A stretch of DNA of 64,000 nucleotides from Bacteroides sp. (lineage in GTDB: Bacteria; Bacteroidota; Bacteroidia; Bacteroidales; Muribaculaceae). The notes beneath the pieces are model-generated. The model ran no database searches. It saw nothing but the letters and a program-made list of their open reading frames with translations, and was not told the DNA's origin. This document shows positions 38,717 to 48,470 of this stretch, in pieces (positions within the stretch are counted from its first letter, which is position 1; each line of letters begins with the position of its first letter). The position numbers were made by a program, and so were the translations under genes. Location of the stretch: assembly GCA_014801785.1 (NCBI GenBank), contig JAAVDN010000019.1, positions 41,292-105,291 of the forward strand, given 5' to 3'.

Positions 38717-41005
38717 TCAGTCGCGGCGCGGTCCACGGGGACCACGGTCATTGCCTTCGCGACGGGGACCACGGGGACGGTCACCTTCACGACGCGGACG
38801 ATCCCCCTCACGACGGGGACGCTCGCCACGGGGACGTGCCTCACGCTCAACATATCCCTCCGGCTTATCGGTCAGAACACGCATAGACAGACGGTATTTG
38901 CCCGTCTTCTTGTCGATTTCAATCAGCTTGACGCGAACTTTGTCGCCCTCCTTGAGTCCGGACTGCTCCATAGAGTCAAGACGCTCCCAAGCGATTTCGC
39001 TGATGTGGAGAAGACCGTCGCGTCCGGGCATGAATTCAACGAATGCGCCGAAGTCGAGGATAGAGCGTACCGTTCCTTCGTAAACCTCACCCTCCTCGGG
39101 CATTGCGACGATAGCCTTGATTTTGGCCAGGGCGGCATCGATGCTTGCCTTGTCCTTGGATGCGATTTCGACCTTTCCTACGCCGAGGTTTTCATCCTCA
39201 TCGATGGAGATGGTTGCGCCGGTCTCTTCCTGAATACCCTGGATGACCTTACCTTGCGGGCCTATGACAGCACCGATCATCTCTTTCGGGATGGTGATTG
39301 TCACCAGACGGGGCACGTGGGGCTTATAATCCTCGCGAGGAGCGGGGATGGTCTCGTTGATGATGTTGAGGATATGGAGACGACCTTCACGGGCCTGGTC
39401 GAGAGCTTTTTCGAGAACTTCATAGCTCAGACCGTCACATTTGATGTCCATCTGGGTGGCGGTGATACCGTTTGTGGTTCCTGTGACCTTGAAGTCCATA
39501 TCTCCGAGATGGTCCTCGTCTCCGAGGATATCGGAGAGGATAGCATATTTGACGTTCCCGGCGTCGGAGATCAGACCCATGGCGACACCGGCGACCGGAC
39601 GTTTCATCTTGACTCCGGCATCAAGGAGAGCGAGGGTGCCTCCGCAGACGGTAGCCATAGAAGAGGAACCGTTGGACTCCAGAATATCGGAGACTATGCG
39701 GCAGGTATAGGGGAAATCCTCCGGGAACATACGCTTGAGGGCGCGGTGAGCCAGATTGCCGTGACCGATTTCACGACGTCCGACGCCACGCTGGGGACGG
39801 GCTTCTCCGGTAGAGAAGGGAGGGAAATTGTAGTGGAGGAGGAAACGCTCCTTCGACTGGTTGAGGACATCGTCGATAATCTTCTCGTCGAGAGTTGTTC
39901 CCAGAGTTGCTGTAACCAGCGACTGGGTTTCGCCTCGGGTGAAGACAGCAGATCCGTGGGGGCCGGGGATATAGTCAATTTCACACCAGATAGGACGGAT
40001 TTCGGTAGTCTTTCGGCCATCGAGACGGATACCTTCGTCGAGGACACAGCGGCGCATAGCCTCTTTCTCGACGTCATGATAGTAGCGCTTGACCATTGCG
40101 ACGCGCTGTTCGGCGTTGTAGTTGGCAAGCTGTTCCTCTGTCATTTCAGGCAGGGAGTCGATATATTCATCGCGGATAGCCTTGAAGGACTCGTTGCGCC
40201 AGTGTTTGTCGGCGCTTCCGGCCTTGGCAATGGCGTAAGCCTTGTCGTAGCATTTTTCGCGGACATCGGCGCGGAGGGCCTCGTCGTTGATTTCGTGGTT
40301 ATATTCGCGCTTTACCTCTTTGCCGACCTCCTTCATGAGTTCGATCTGGGCAAGGCAGTGTTTTTTGATTTCAGCGTGGGCGACCTTCAGGGCTTCGAGG
40401 AGTTCAGCCTCGGAAACCTCGTTCATCTCGCCTTCAACCATCATGATGTTGTCATAGGTGGCGCCGACCATCAGTTCGATATCAGCTTTCTCAATCTGCT
40501 TGAAAGTCGGATTGATGACCCACTCTCCGTCAACGCGGGCTACGCGCACTTCGGATATAGGACCGTTGAAGGGGATGTCGGAAACGGCGAGGGCAGCGGA
40601 GGCGGCGATTCCGGCGAGCGCGTCGGGAGCCTCTTCAGCGTCGGCCGAATACATGATGACATTGACAAAAGTCTCGGCGTGATAGTTGTCGGGGAAGAGG
40701 GGACGGAGCACGCGGTCAACCAGACGGGAAGTCAGGATCTCATAATCGCTGGCGCGACCTTCGCGCTTGAGGAAACCGCCGGGATAGCGACCGATGGAAG
40801 CATATTTCTCTTTGTATTCCACGGTCAGGGGCATGAAGTCAACGCCCTCGTTGGCGTCCTGCGCCGAGCATACGGTAGCGAGAAGCATGGTGTTGCCCAT
40901 GCGGACCTCGACGGCGCCGTCAGCCTGCTTCGCCAGTTTGCCGGTCTCGATAGTGATCGTGCGGCCGTCGGGAAGGGCGATGGTCTTCTTAACGGGTTGT
41001 GTCAT
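38717..41005 (-). CDS. pnp: Polyribonucleotide nucleotidyltransferase with Arg/Gly-rich tail
   Basis: RNase PH domains, KH ([30 protein letters not shown]), S1 ([26 protein letters not shown]), tail [34 protein letters not shown]. Confidence 0.97.
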   Translation of the reverse strand: MTQPVKKTIALPDGRTITIETGKLAKQADGAVEVRMGNTMLLATVCSAQDANEGVDFMPLTVEYKEKYASIGRYPGGFLKREGRASDYEILTSRLVDRVLRPLFPDNYHAETFVNVIMYSADAEEAPDALAGIAASAALAVSDIPFNGPISEVRVARVDGEWVINPTFKQIEKADIELMVGATYDNIMMVEGEMNEVSEAELLEALKVAHAEIKKHCLAQIELMKEVGKEVKREYNHEINDEALRADVREKCYDKAYAIAKAGSADKHWRNESFKAIRDEYIDSLPEMTEEQLANYNAEQRVAMVKRYYHDVEKEAMRRCVLDEGIRLDGRKTTEIRPIWCEIDYIPGPHGSAVFTRGETQSLVTATLGTTLDEKIIDDVLNQSKERFLLHYNFPPFSTGEARPQRGVGRREIGHGNLAHRALKRMFPEDFPYTCRIVSDILESNGSSSMATVCGGTLALLDAGVKMKRPVAGVAMGLISDAGNVKYAILSDILGDEDHLGDMDFKVTGTTNGITATQMDIKCDGLSYEVLEKALDQAREGRLHILNIINETIPAPREDYKPHVPRLVTITIPKEMIGAVIGPQGKVIQGIQEETGATISIDEDENLGVGKVEIASKDKASIDAALAKIKAIVAMPEEGEVYEGTVRSILDFGAFVEFMPGRDGLLHISEIAWERLDSMEQSGLKEGDKVRVKLIEIDKKTGKYRLSMRVLTDKPEGYVEREARPRGERPRREGDRPRREGDRPRGPRREGNDRGPRGPRRD

Positions 41006-41098
41006 AAGTTTTTTTCTGTATCTTTTTTCTTCGTGTTATTCGCTACAAAGTTAGTAAAAAAAAACGACATACGGAAACGTAGGCTCTGATACCCCACG

Positions 41099-41116
41099 CC
41101 ACAAGAAATGTTAATG
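41099..41116 (+). repeat. Dispersed intergenic repeat, copy D
   Basis: CCACAAGAAATGTTAATG. Confidence 0.55.
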
Positions 41117-41292
41117 CTCCTCTGGGTTCTATAGGCTATTCTGACAGCAATATTTCTTTCGGGTTAGGGCATTATGAATCGAATAATTAGTTATTTTTGC
41201 ATTTTCTTTCTATCTCTGCCTGAAGATGTGCAGAATAAGGGCGTCATTTCCGACGAGATGGGGTCTAAAGAATGTTAATTTAATCATGCTGA

Positions 41293-42350
41293 TGAAAATT
41301 AAATCGATATATTGTCTTGGACTTGGCGTAGTGCTTTGTCTGACGGCGTGTTCGGAGGACTCGTTTCGGGTTGATGGGGACGTCGAGGGAGGAGATGGTC
41401 AATCTGTGGTATTGGAAAAACCTGACTTCCACGGAGTATGGACAGTTGTGGATTCCACTCGTCTAAGTTCTTCGGGAGGCTTTTCATTCAAGGCTCCCCG
41501 CGGAGCCGGTCCGGAGGTTTATCGTCTGCGATTGGATGACAGATATGTTTATTTCCCGATCGATTCGACCGAGAGCGTGAAGGTATCGACAACGCTTGCC
41601 AATTTCGGTCATCTCTACACTCTTTCCGGCTCCGACAGAGCTGAGCGGCTGGCGCGTTTCGAGAGTGATTTCGCCCGTTTCGCCTCGCGCGAGTCCAATC
41701 CGGATTCTGCGGCGGTCTTCAAGCGTCGTATTTATTCGGAGTATGTCCAGCCGGACCCTGCTTCCGTGGTCTCATATTTCATCCTGACAAAGACGATGGC
41801 CGACGGAACTCCTCTTTATGATGTCGATGGGGAAGACCATAAATATCTGGCGGCTGTCGCGACTGCCTACCGTCAGTTCCGCCCCGAAGATCCCCATACT
41901 GCCATGCTGGAGGGATTCGCTCTCAATGCCATGCGCAACCACAGGCAGAAAAATGGAGTGCAGACCGTTGTCAATGCCGAGGAGATTTCATTCCTTCCGC
42001 TAACCCTTTCCGATGAGAAAGGGGAGGAACGCAGACTCGCCGATAATGTGGGCAAGGGGGAGAAGACTCTTCTTGTCTTCGCGTCTCTGACGGATGCCGA
42101 TGCTCCTGAGCGCAACCGTCGTCTGCTTGAATTGTCGAAAAGGGGGTGGAGAATCTTTCAGGTCTCATACGATGCAGACCAATATGGGTGGCGTGATGCC
42201 GCTGTCAACCTTCCCTGGATAACGGTCAACGATGCTTCGGGCAATCCGGCCAGCGTGACAGACTATAATATCACGGTCCTCCCGACATACTATCTTTTCG
42301 ACGCTTCCGGAAATCTCCATGACCGTCGCTTTGACCTCAAAGGACTCTGA
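41293..42350 (+). CDS. Thioredoxin-fold lipoprotein (DUF4369/TlpA-like) lacking CXXC
   Basis: MKIKSIYCLGLGVVLCLTACSED lipobox; C-terminal KTLLVFASLTDADAPERNRRLLELSKRGWRIFQVSYD...TDYNITVLPTYYLFDASG. Confidence 0.7.
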
Positions 42351-42368
42351 GGATTCTGAGGACTCTGA
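42342..42368 (+). repeat. Three tandem 9-nt units each ending in an in-frame TGA
   Basis: GGACTCTGA GGATTCTGA GGACTCTGA across the stop codon. Confidence 0.9.
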
Positions 42369-42463
42369 GACACAATTCCACCATAAACGTCAACGGCCGG
42401 CCCCAACCGACGCCGGAGTTTCCGGGCGCCGGTCGTAACCCATGAACTCTTTCTAACTTTAAT

Positions 42464-43636
42464 ATGAAACTGAACAGGAAAACGACCCTGCTTGCGCTCG
42501 CCATGAGTGCGGGACTGAGCGTCTCGGCTCTCAATCCCATCAATCTGGGAAGCGGTCTGGAGCTTACCCCTCTCGGAACGATGCTTCTTGACGGCGCCAC
42601 ATACGCCGGGGAGAACCACAAATATTTCCACACCGGAGCCGCCATACCGGAAGCCCGTCTCGGAGCCTTGATGACTATGGGGCGATGGTCGGCCCGTCTG
42701 GAGGTCGGATATGCGTATAATAAAGTTCTGCTTAAGGACGCGTATTTTCAGTTTGACATAGATTCCCACAACTATCTGCGCGCCGGACAGACAGTCCATC
42801 AATTCGGACTTCAGAACTCAACGGCTGCCTGCCAGAAAGTGACGATGATCGAGACTGAGAATAATACTATTTTCAACGAGTCGCAGATGATCGGTCTGAT
42901 GTATGTCCATGCTGACTCCACTATTTTCGCGACCGCCTCGCTGCATACCGAGAGCGGCGCGACGACATCGCTTACCGGAGGTCCCGGCGGATTGTCGGGA
43001 CAGTCTCTCGGACTGAGGACCCGCAGCGTCTGGCATCCCTTTACCGACTTTTCCCGCGGTGTCGCCCAGATTGGTCTCTCTGCCGGATTCTCGACCCCGG
43101 AGCATCCAAAGAACGAGGATGAAGACTCCTATTTCTCATTCAGCTGTAACTATCCGACACGCGTAAACAATGTACGGGCCATAGGAGCGACAATCGAGGA
43201 TCCGCGTAACCTTTGGAAACTGAGTCCGGAACTCCTTCTGGGCTATCGACGTATCGCTCTCGAATCGCAATATTATTATATGCGAGTCAACCGCCTGCAT
43301 GACCTTCGTCATTATTCGGCAAGCGGAGCCTACGCTCTGTTGCGTGGTGTGCTACTCGGACCCGATTATGAATATTCCTACGGCGCCGGAGGGATAGGGA
43401 CTCCGCGTCCCGGAACTCTCGAAGGTGTCTTATGCTGGAACTGGAGCAATCTTTCGGATTCCGGAGTGTCGCTCAGAGGAGGAAGGCTTGTCGATTATTC
43501 GCTGACCCTCAACTATCATATCAATAAGTTCATGACCTTTCGCCTGCGTGGCGGATTTGTCCATGTATGGGACCGCGAGGGATTTGCCGATGGTAATCTG
43601 GCCTCCGTGCAGGGACGTCTGCAATTGATTTTCTGA
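42464..43636 (+). CDS. Outer-membrane porin-like beta-barrel protein
   Basis: Signal peptide MKLNRKTTLLALAMSAGLSVSA; alternating aromatic strands (ARLEVGYAYNKVLLKDAYFQFDIDSHNYLRAGQTVHQFGLQ). Confidence 0.55.
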   Translation: MKLNRKTTLLALAMSAGLSVSALNPINLGSGLELTPLGTMLLDGATYAGENHKYFHTGAAIPEARLGALMTMGRWSARLEVGYAYNKVLLKDAYFQFDIDSHNYLRAGQTVHQFGLQNSTAACQKVTMIETENNTIFNESQMIGLMYVHADSTIFATASLHTESGATTSLTGGPGGLSGQSLGLRTRSVWHPFTDFSRGVAQIGLSAGFSTPEHPKNEDEDSYFSFSCNYPTRVNNVRAIGATIEDPRNLWKLSPELLLGYRRIALESQYYYMRVNRLHDLRHYSASGAYALLRGVLLGPDYEYSYGAGGIGTPRPGTLEGVLCWNWSNLSDSGVSLRGGRLVDYSLTLNYHINKFMTFRLRGGFVHVWDREGFADGNLASVQGRLQLIF

Positions 43637-43666
43637 TTGTCGGACAATCTCTTATCAGGAATCCTC

Positions 43667-44284
43667 ATGGAAACGGAATTTATCTACTGGCATCATAAAC
43701 TGCCACGCGGAATAGAGGTCATCGAAGTCTGCGGCGGTGAGGACCGCAGCGGACGTCTGTGGCGTCTTATGGCCGAGCAACTGATTGCCGAGAACAGTGA
43801 TGACGGGGAGCGCTCAATCTCCCATTATTCCTCCGGAGCCCCCTTCCTTGAGGGGGAGAACCGTCGCGTCTCGCTAACCCATACGGAGCATTTCCTCGCG
43901 CTGGCAATGCGTCCTGCCACGCCTGACCCCATAGGGGCGTCGCCTGTTTGCGGAGAAATGCTGGGAATAGACGCCGAGCGGCTCGACCGCCAACAGGTTT
44001 TGCGCATACGCGAACGTTTTCTTTCCCGGGAGGAGTTGGAAATGATTCCGGCCGATGACCTGGGCGCCAATATACTGGCCTGGACCATCAAGGAGGCAGT
44101 CTACAAAGCGATGCTCACTCCTGGCCTCGATTTCCGTCGCGAGATAGCTATCATTCAGCTTCCGGACATGAAGAGCCATGCACGAGGAACAGCGCGGGCC
44201 CTCCCGAAGGAAGGCCCGGCGTGTCAGTTTGATCTTTTCAGCTGGGAATCAGAGGGTCATTGCTTGACTGTCGCTTTTGGATAG
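43667..44284 (+). CDS. 4'-phosphopantetheinyl transferase superfamily protein
   Basis: VSLTHTEHFLALAM...LGIDAERLDRQQVLRIRERFLSREEL...NILAWTIKEAVYKAML. Confidence 0.8.
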   Translation: METEFIYWHHKLPRGIEVIEVCGGEDRSGRLWRLMAEQLIAENSDDGERSISHYSSGAPFLEGENRRVSLTHTEHFLALAMRPATPDPIGASPVCGEMLGIDAERLDRQQVLRIRERFLSREELEMIPADDLGANILAWTIKEAVYKAMLTPGLDFRREIAIIQLPDMKSHARGTARALPKEGPACQFDLFSWESEGHCLTVAFG

Positions 44285-44335
44285 GAATCTGCTGAGGTAA
44301 CCAGTTCCAAGTTCCTTTCCCTCAACAAATGAAAA

Positions 44336-47300
44336 TCAATCGACTTCCGCCACATGGCCGAAGTCCACATACCATAGATAGCCCTTCACGGAACGGCAGA
44401 GCCCGCTTTCGAGAAGGGCTTTCCTGTAGTCGCGGATCTGATCGAGATGTTTCTTGCGCGGGCGTGTCGGCTTTCCATCGGTATCGAGGTCCAGAGAGCG
44501 GGCTCCGAACTTGAAATCGACGATAATGCCTAACTCTCCATCCTTCGAAATCATCACTCTGTCCGGACGCCGGGTTTTCCGGCCGTTCTGAACGATCGAA
44601 CGCTCCTGGAGCAGTTTCCAGTCCGGGCGGAACCATCCATATTTCCTGACCGAGGCCAGTGCTTTCCTCAGCTTGTCGCGATAGAACGGAAGCTTTGAGG
44701 AGGAGATATATCCGGCTATTTTCATCGACATGAGAGCCTTCGGCAAGTCAGCCTCGGTCGCTGTCCATTGCAGGGCGGAATGAAGCAGATTACCCTCCGA
44801 GCGCGGATCCGGATCCTTATCGTCATCCTCCTCTTCGTCTTCGGGAGACAGGAGCACCGCGCGACTGAGCGAATCCTCATCCCTGACCTTAAGGAATGAA
44901 ATGTCTCCGTTAATCTCATAGTCAGTCACCTTGCTGACCGCCCTGCGCTCCAGTTCCTTCAATTTCTTTTCCTCGCGTCTGAGACGTATCGCTTCCATTT
45001 CCTCCGGAGTGAGAGGGGAGCCGTATTCAAAGGTCAGATTCTCCTCATCGCTTCGTATGGCGCCCGCTTCGGGAAGATCCGGATTGGTGTGAGAAGAGGT
45101 ATCGCGCCCGGCATCCGGTCCGGAATCAGCGTTCAGTTCTCTCATTAGGATATCGCGAATCATATCAGAGAGGTAATCCCGCTTCTCTTGTTTACCCTCC
45201 TCCGGGACGTCGTCATCCTTCACCGCTTTCTTTTTCCCTTTGTTCTTGGAGGGCATGAAGACATATAGCTCGTGAACAGCCCGTGTGAAGGCAACGTAGG
45301 CCAGATTCAGTGTTTCCACGGCGACGTCCTGCTCCAGCTTGTCGAGCAACGGCTTGTGGATTGTATCATAGATAGGGGATTCCTGTTTCCTGGAGTATCT
45401 GAGTTCCAGCGGGACAAAAGGAGGGAGCTGAACACCCTCCGGCAGTTCCATATTTTCGTCAGGTCTGGCCCAGCTCCATTCCATAAAATCGGCTTTCCCG
45501 CTTTTGGGGATGATGGATGGCGCGAAAGAGGGAATTATGACACATCCGAATTCGAGACCTTTTGATTTATGGATAGTCATCAGCGAGACCGCATCGGCAT
45601 CATCGGAAGGAGGAATAGAGAGGGAATAACCCTTTGCGTCCCACCATCGGAGGAACGAAGCAATGTCGGCGGCGTATGAAGAACAATACGCGAGAACCGC
45701 ATCCTGCAGAGCGGCCAGATAGGGAGCCTGCCCCTTTCTTATATCTTCGGAAACGAATTCCTTCGCCAGCACTTCGACGAGAGCCGGAAGGGTAGCGGAC
45801 TCCATCGACCGCACAAGTGTCGCCAGCCGATCTCTCGACTCCTCACCCTTCAGGAATTGCTCTATCTGTTCCTCCGGAGACAATTCGGGGTGATTATTGA
45901 TGAAGAATGTCAGTTCGGTCCGTATCTCGTGCCAGTCGGCGGCTCCCTTGATTCGGCTTTCCTCTCCGGTCCGGATTTTAGGGAGCGCGCCGCTCGCCAG
46001 ATTGCGAAGGCAATTTATAACGGTCAGCACAGCCGGAGAATTTCCCAATGTCAGGGAATCATCAGAGAGAAACTCGATGGGGCGGAATCCATCCCGCTCC
46101 ATATTGAGCGCATTATAGTCCATGATAGCCTTCAGGGCCTGTTGCAACTCCTCTCTTCCTCGGGCGAGGATGGCGATGTCACGCTGACGGTATCCTCTGG
46201 CGAGCATATCCTCGATCAATGGACCTATCTGGGCGAACCAGGGTTCATAGTCGTTGGAAAGTATGTCGTTGTCCGTCTCCCCGCCATTATCCTTGCCGGA
46301 GGAGACACACCTGATACTGACGAATCCGCGATCGTCTCGTGCCGCAGGGTTCTGTACCGTATTGGAATACAGTTGTTCGGTCTCCGGTCCGAGCATCTTT
46401 GCCAGCGCACTGAAAATAAGATTGTTGAAGCGCACTATTCTCCGGTCAGAGCGCCAGTTGGTGTTGTCTTCCGGTTTATGCCCCTTCGGAATAATGTTTC
46501 CGGCAAACTGTTTGCCGACAGTCTCCGAGATAATCGACGGATCGGCGTTGCGGAAGCGGTAGATGCTCTGTTTGGCGTCGCCTATGAGGAGGCTTTCATG
46601 CCCTTTGGAGATCGATTCGCTGACGAGCGGACGCAGATTATGCCATTGAAGTCTGGAAGTATCCTGAAACTCATCGATGAGCAGATGGTTGAGGCGCGCT
46701 CCGAGGCGTTCGTAGAGAAACGGAGTGTCGCTGTCCTCTATCAATTTGGATAGAATGGAGTTTGTCTCCGAGAGAACAACGGAATTGTTCTCATCCAGAA
46801 TATCCTTCAGGTAACGGCGGGCGCAGAGAATGATACCCAGATATGGCATCAGCTGGTCGTAGAGATCCCACAGCTCTATTTTCTTCAGCTTTTCCTGCTG
46901 TTCCGAAAAGATATGCAGAAAATTCTCATACAAGCCCTGCAATTCGATTCGGAGTTGAGCGTAAGGATCCTTTTTTTTCTTGCTTTTGCTGACCAACGCC
47001 GAGGGATTCCCTTTGTAGGTAGGGAGTTTGGCCATCTGCCCTTTGGCCAACGATTCGAGAAAATGCAATGGCTTCAGGGCCACGACTCCCGCGTCAGGAG
47101 AAATTCCTGTACCCTCTATACTTTGCAGAATCAGAGTCGCTTCTGAACGGAGAGTATTGGAAACCTCGCTCCTCGCTCTGTTGTAATAATCGAGAAGGGA
47201 GGAATAGACTTTGCGGAAATCATGCTGGCGGAAATACTCGTCAAGGGTGTCGCGGACAGTCTTGAATTCCTCTTTCTCCAATCGCTTGAGCGCGGTCAGG

Positions 47301-48034
47301 ATACGGTTGTAAATGCCATCGTTCCCTCCCCTCAGGAAAGGATTCCATCCTTTCTTCTCCCTCTTCATCAGAATATCGAACCAGAAATTCAGTTCCTCTA
47401 TATCCTGTTGCGGGACGTAGGGGAGATCTCCGGATTCCGGAGAGGGGGGAAGGTTGCCGGATGTTGCGAGGCTGTTTGGAACGACTCGGGAATCAATAGC
47501 TTCGAAGAGGGATTCGATGGTTGACAGATTCAGGTAGTCGGTATCTATCTCCAGACCGTATGTATCGTTAAGATGAGCTTCGTAAGCGAAAGTCCTCAGG
47601 ACGGTCTGGAAAAAGGAATCGATTGTCGAAACCTTGAAATTGGAGTAATCATTCAGAAGGATGAAGAGGGCCTTGCGCGCAGTCTGCGAGACCTTGTCCA
47701 TAGTCGTTCCGAATTCCTCGGCAAATTCCTTAAGATAATCAGTCTTCTCGTCAGCCCCTTCGGCGGCCATATTTGCGAGCGCCTCGACGATTCGCAGTTT
47801 CATTTCCGAGGTCGCTTTGTTGGTGAATGTTATGGCGAGGATATGGGATAGAGCGTCGTGGAGTTCCGGTTCCTTTCGCAGGCGTCTGCGAGGAGGGAGC
47901 GGGACCGAAGGGTTCTGCGGGTCGGCGATGGCGGGACTGTTATCGACGCGTATTGAAATGAGGAACCGGATAAATGCGCGTGCGAGTGCGTATGTCTTTC
48001 CGGAACCTGCCGAGGCGCGTTGGAGAGTCAGCAT
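44336..48034 (-). CDS. UvrD/AddA-RecB-like helicase with C-terminal PD-(D/E)XK nuclease domain
   Basis: LQRASAGSGKTYALARAFIRF Walker A; LLIDEFQDTSRLQW; AVSLMTIHKSKGLEFGCVIIP; ELGIIVDFKFGAR...HLDQIRDYRKALLESG nuclease motif. Confidence 0.93.
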   Translation of the reverse strand: MLTLQRASAGSGKTYALARAFIRFLISIRVDNSPAIADPQNPSVPLPPRRRLRKEPELHDALSHILAITFTNKATSEMKLRIVEALANMAAEGADEKTDYLKEFAEEFGTTMDKVSQTARKALFILLNDYSNFKVSTIDSFFQTVLRTFAYEAHLNDTYGLEIDTDYLNLSTIESLFEAIDSRVVPNSLATSGNLPPSPESGDLPYVPQQDIEELNFWFDILMKREKKGWNPFLRGGNDGIYNRILTALKRLEKEEFKTVRDTLDEYFRQHDFRKVYSSLLDYYNRARSEVSNTLRSEATLILQSIEGTGISPDAGVVALKPLHFLESLAKGQMAKLPTYKGNPSALVSKSKKKKDPYAQLRIELQGLYENFLHIFSEQQEKLKKIELWDLYDQLMPYLGIILCARRYLKDILDENNSVVLSETNSILSKLIEDSDTPFLYERLGARLNHLLIDEFQDTSRLQWHNLRPLVSESISKGHESLLIGDAKQSIYRFRNADPSIISETVGKQFAGNIIPKGHKPEDNTNWRSDRRIVRFNNLIFSALAKMLGPETEQLYSNTVQNPAARDDRGFVSIRCVSSGKDNGGETDNDILSNDYEPWFAQIGPLIEDMLARGYRQRDIAILARGREELQQALKAIMDYNALNMERDGFRPIEFLSDDSLTLGNSPAVLTVINCLRNLASGALPKIRTGEESRIKGAADWHEIRTELTFFINNHPELSPEEQIEQFLKGEESRDRLATLVRSMESATLPALVEVLAKEFVSEDIRKGQAPYLAALQDAVLAYCSSYAADIASFLRWWDAKGYSLSIPPSDDADAVSLMTIHKSKGLEFGCVIIPSFAPSIIPKSGKADFMEWSWARPDENMELPEGVQLPPFVPLELRYSRKQESPIYDTIHKPLLDKLEQDVAVETLNLAYVAFTRAVHELYVFMPSKNKGKKKAVKDDDVPEEGKQEKRDYLSDMIRDILMRELNADSGPDAGRDTSSHTNPDLPEAGAIRSDEENLTFEYGSPLTPEEMEAIRLRREEKKLKELERRAVSKVTDYEINGDISFLKVRDEDSLSRAVLLSPEDEEEDDDKDPDPRSEGNLLHSALQWTATEADLPKALMSMKIAGYISSSKLPFYRDKLRKALASVRKYGWFRPDWKLLQERSIVQNGRKTRRPDRVMISKDGELGIIVDFKFGARSLDLDTDGKPTRPRKKHLDQIRDYRKALLESGLCRSVKGYLWYVDFGHVAEVD

Positions 48035-48065
48035 TCTGGGATTTATTAGTGAGGCAGATGGAAAT

Positions 48066-48419
48066 TTATTTGATTCCTTTTATGCGGAATCCCTCTTTTT
48101 TGAGGATTGTTTTCAGGCGTTCATGTCGCTGGTCTCCCTGGAGCAGGATTTCATTGTCGCGTGCGGAGCCTCCTATTCCGAGGGCGCTCTTGAGTCTTGC
48201 CGCCAGTTCCCGGGTCTGTCTGTCGTCAAGGTCGCGGCATTCAAGGATAGTCGCGGGTTTTCCTCCGCGTCCCTTGCGTTCGTAAATGACATTGACGACC
48301 CCCTTCGCGGAGGAGGTGGAGGCATTGTTTTCCTTTTCCGTGTTCGGGAATTCTGTTTCTTCGGCTTCGGGAATAGCTCCGGAATTGAGGAGCGCGCCGA
48401 GGGAGTCTTTCCAGTCCAT
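48066..48419 (-). CDS. SUI1/YciH-like translation initiation factor
   Basis: GVVNVIYERKGRGGKPATILECRDLDDRQTRELAARLKSALGIGGSARDNEILLQGDQRHERLKTILKKEGF. Confidence 0.88.
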   Translation of the reverse strand: MDWKDSLGALLNSGAIPEAEETEFPNTEKENNASTSSAKGVVNVIYERKGRGGKPATILECRDLDDRQTRELAARLKSALGIGGSARDNEILLQGDQRHERLKTILKKEGFRIKGIK

Positions 48420-48425
48420 AGTCAG

Positions 48426-48470
48426 TCGTCTTATATCTTTCAGTCGTCTTATGTATCTGAATCGTCTTAT
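48426..48470. repeat. Three direct repeats of TCGTCTTAT with exact 18-nt period
   Basis: TCGTCTTAT at 48426, 48444 and 48462; on the minus strand each gives a TAA in frame with the upstream gene. Confidence 0.85.

Noticed and set aside
38699-41089. 796-aa plus ORF antisense to pnp
   Set aside because: Shadow ORF over the intact pnp reading frame; composition is a mirror of pnp codon usage.
41080-41100. Shared ACCCCACGCC near repeat copy D and the hairpin at 53522
   Set aside because: Ten-mer similarity, one copy being part of a terminator-like hairpin; likely chance.
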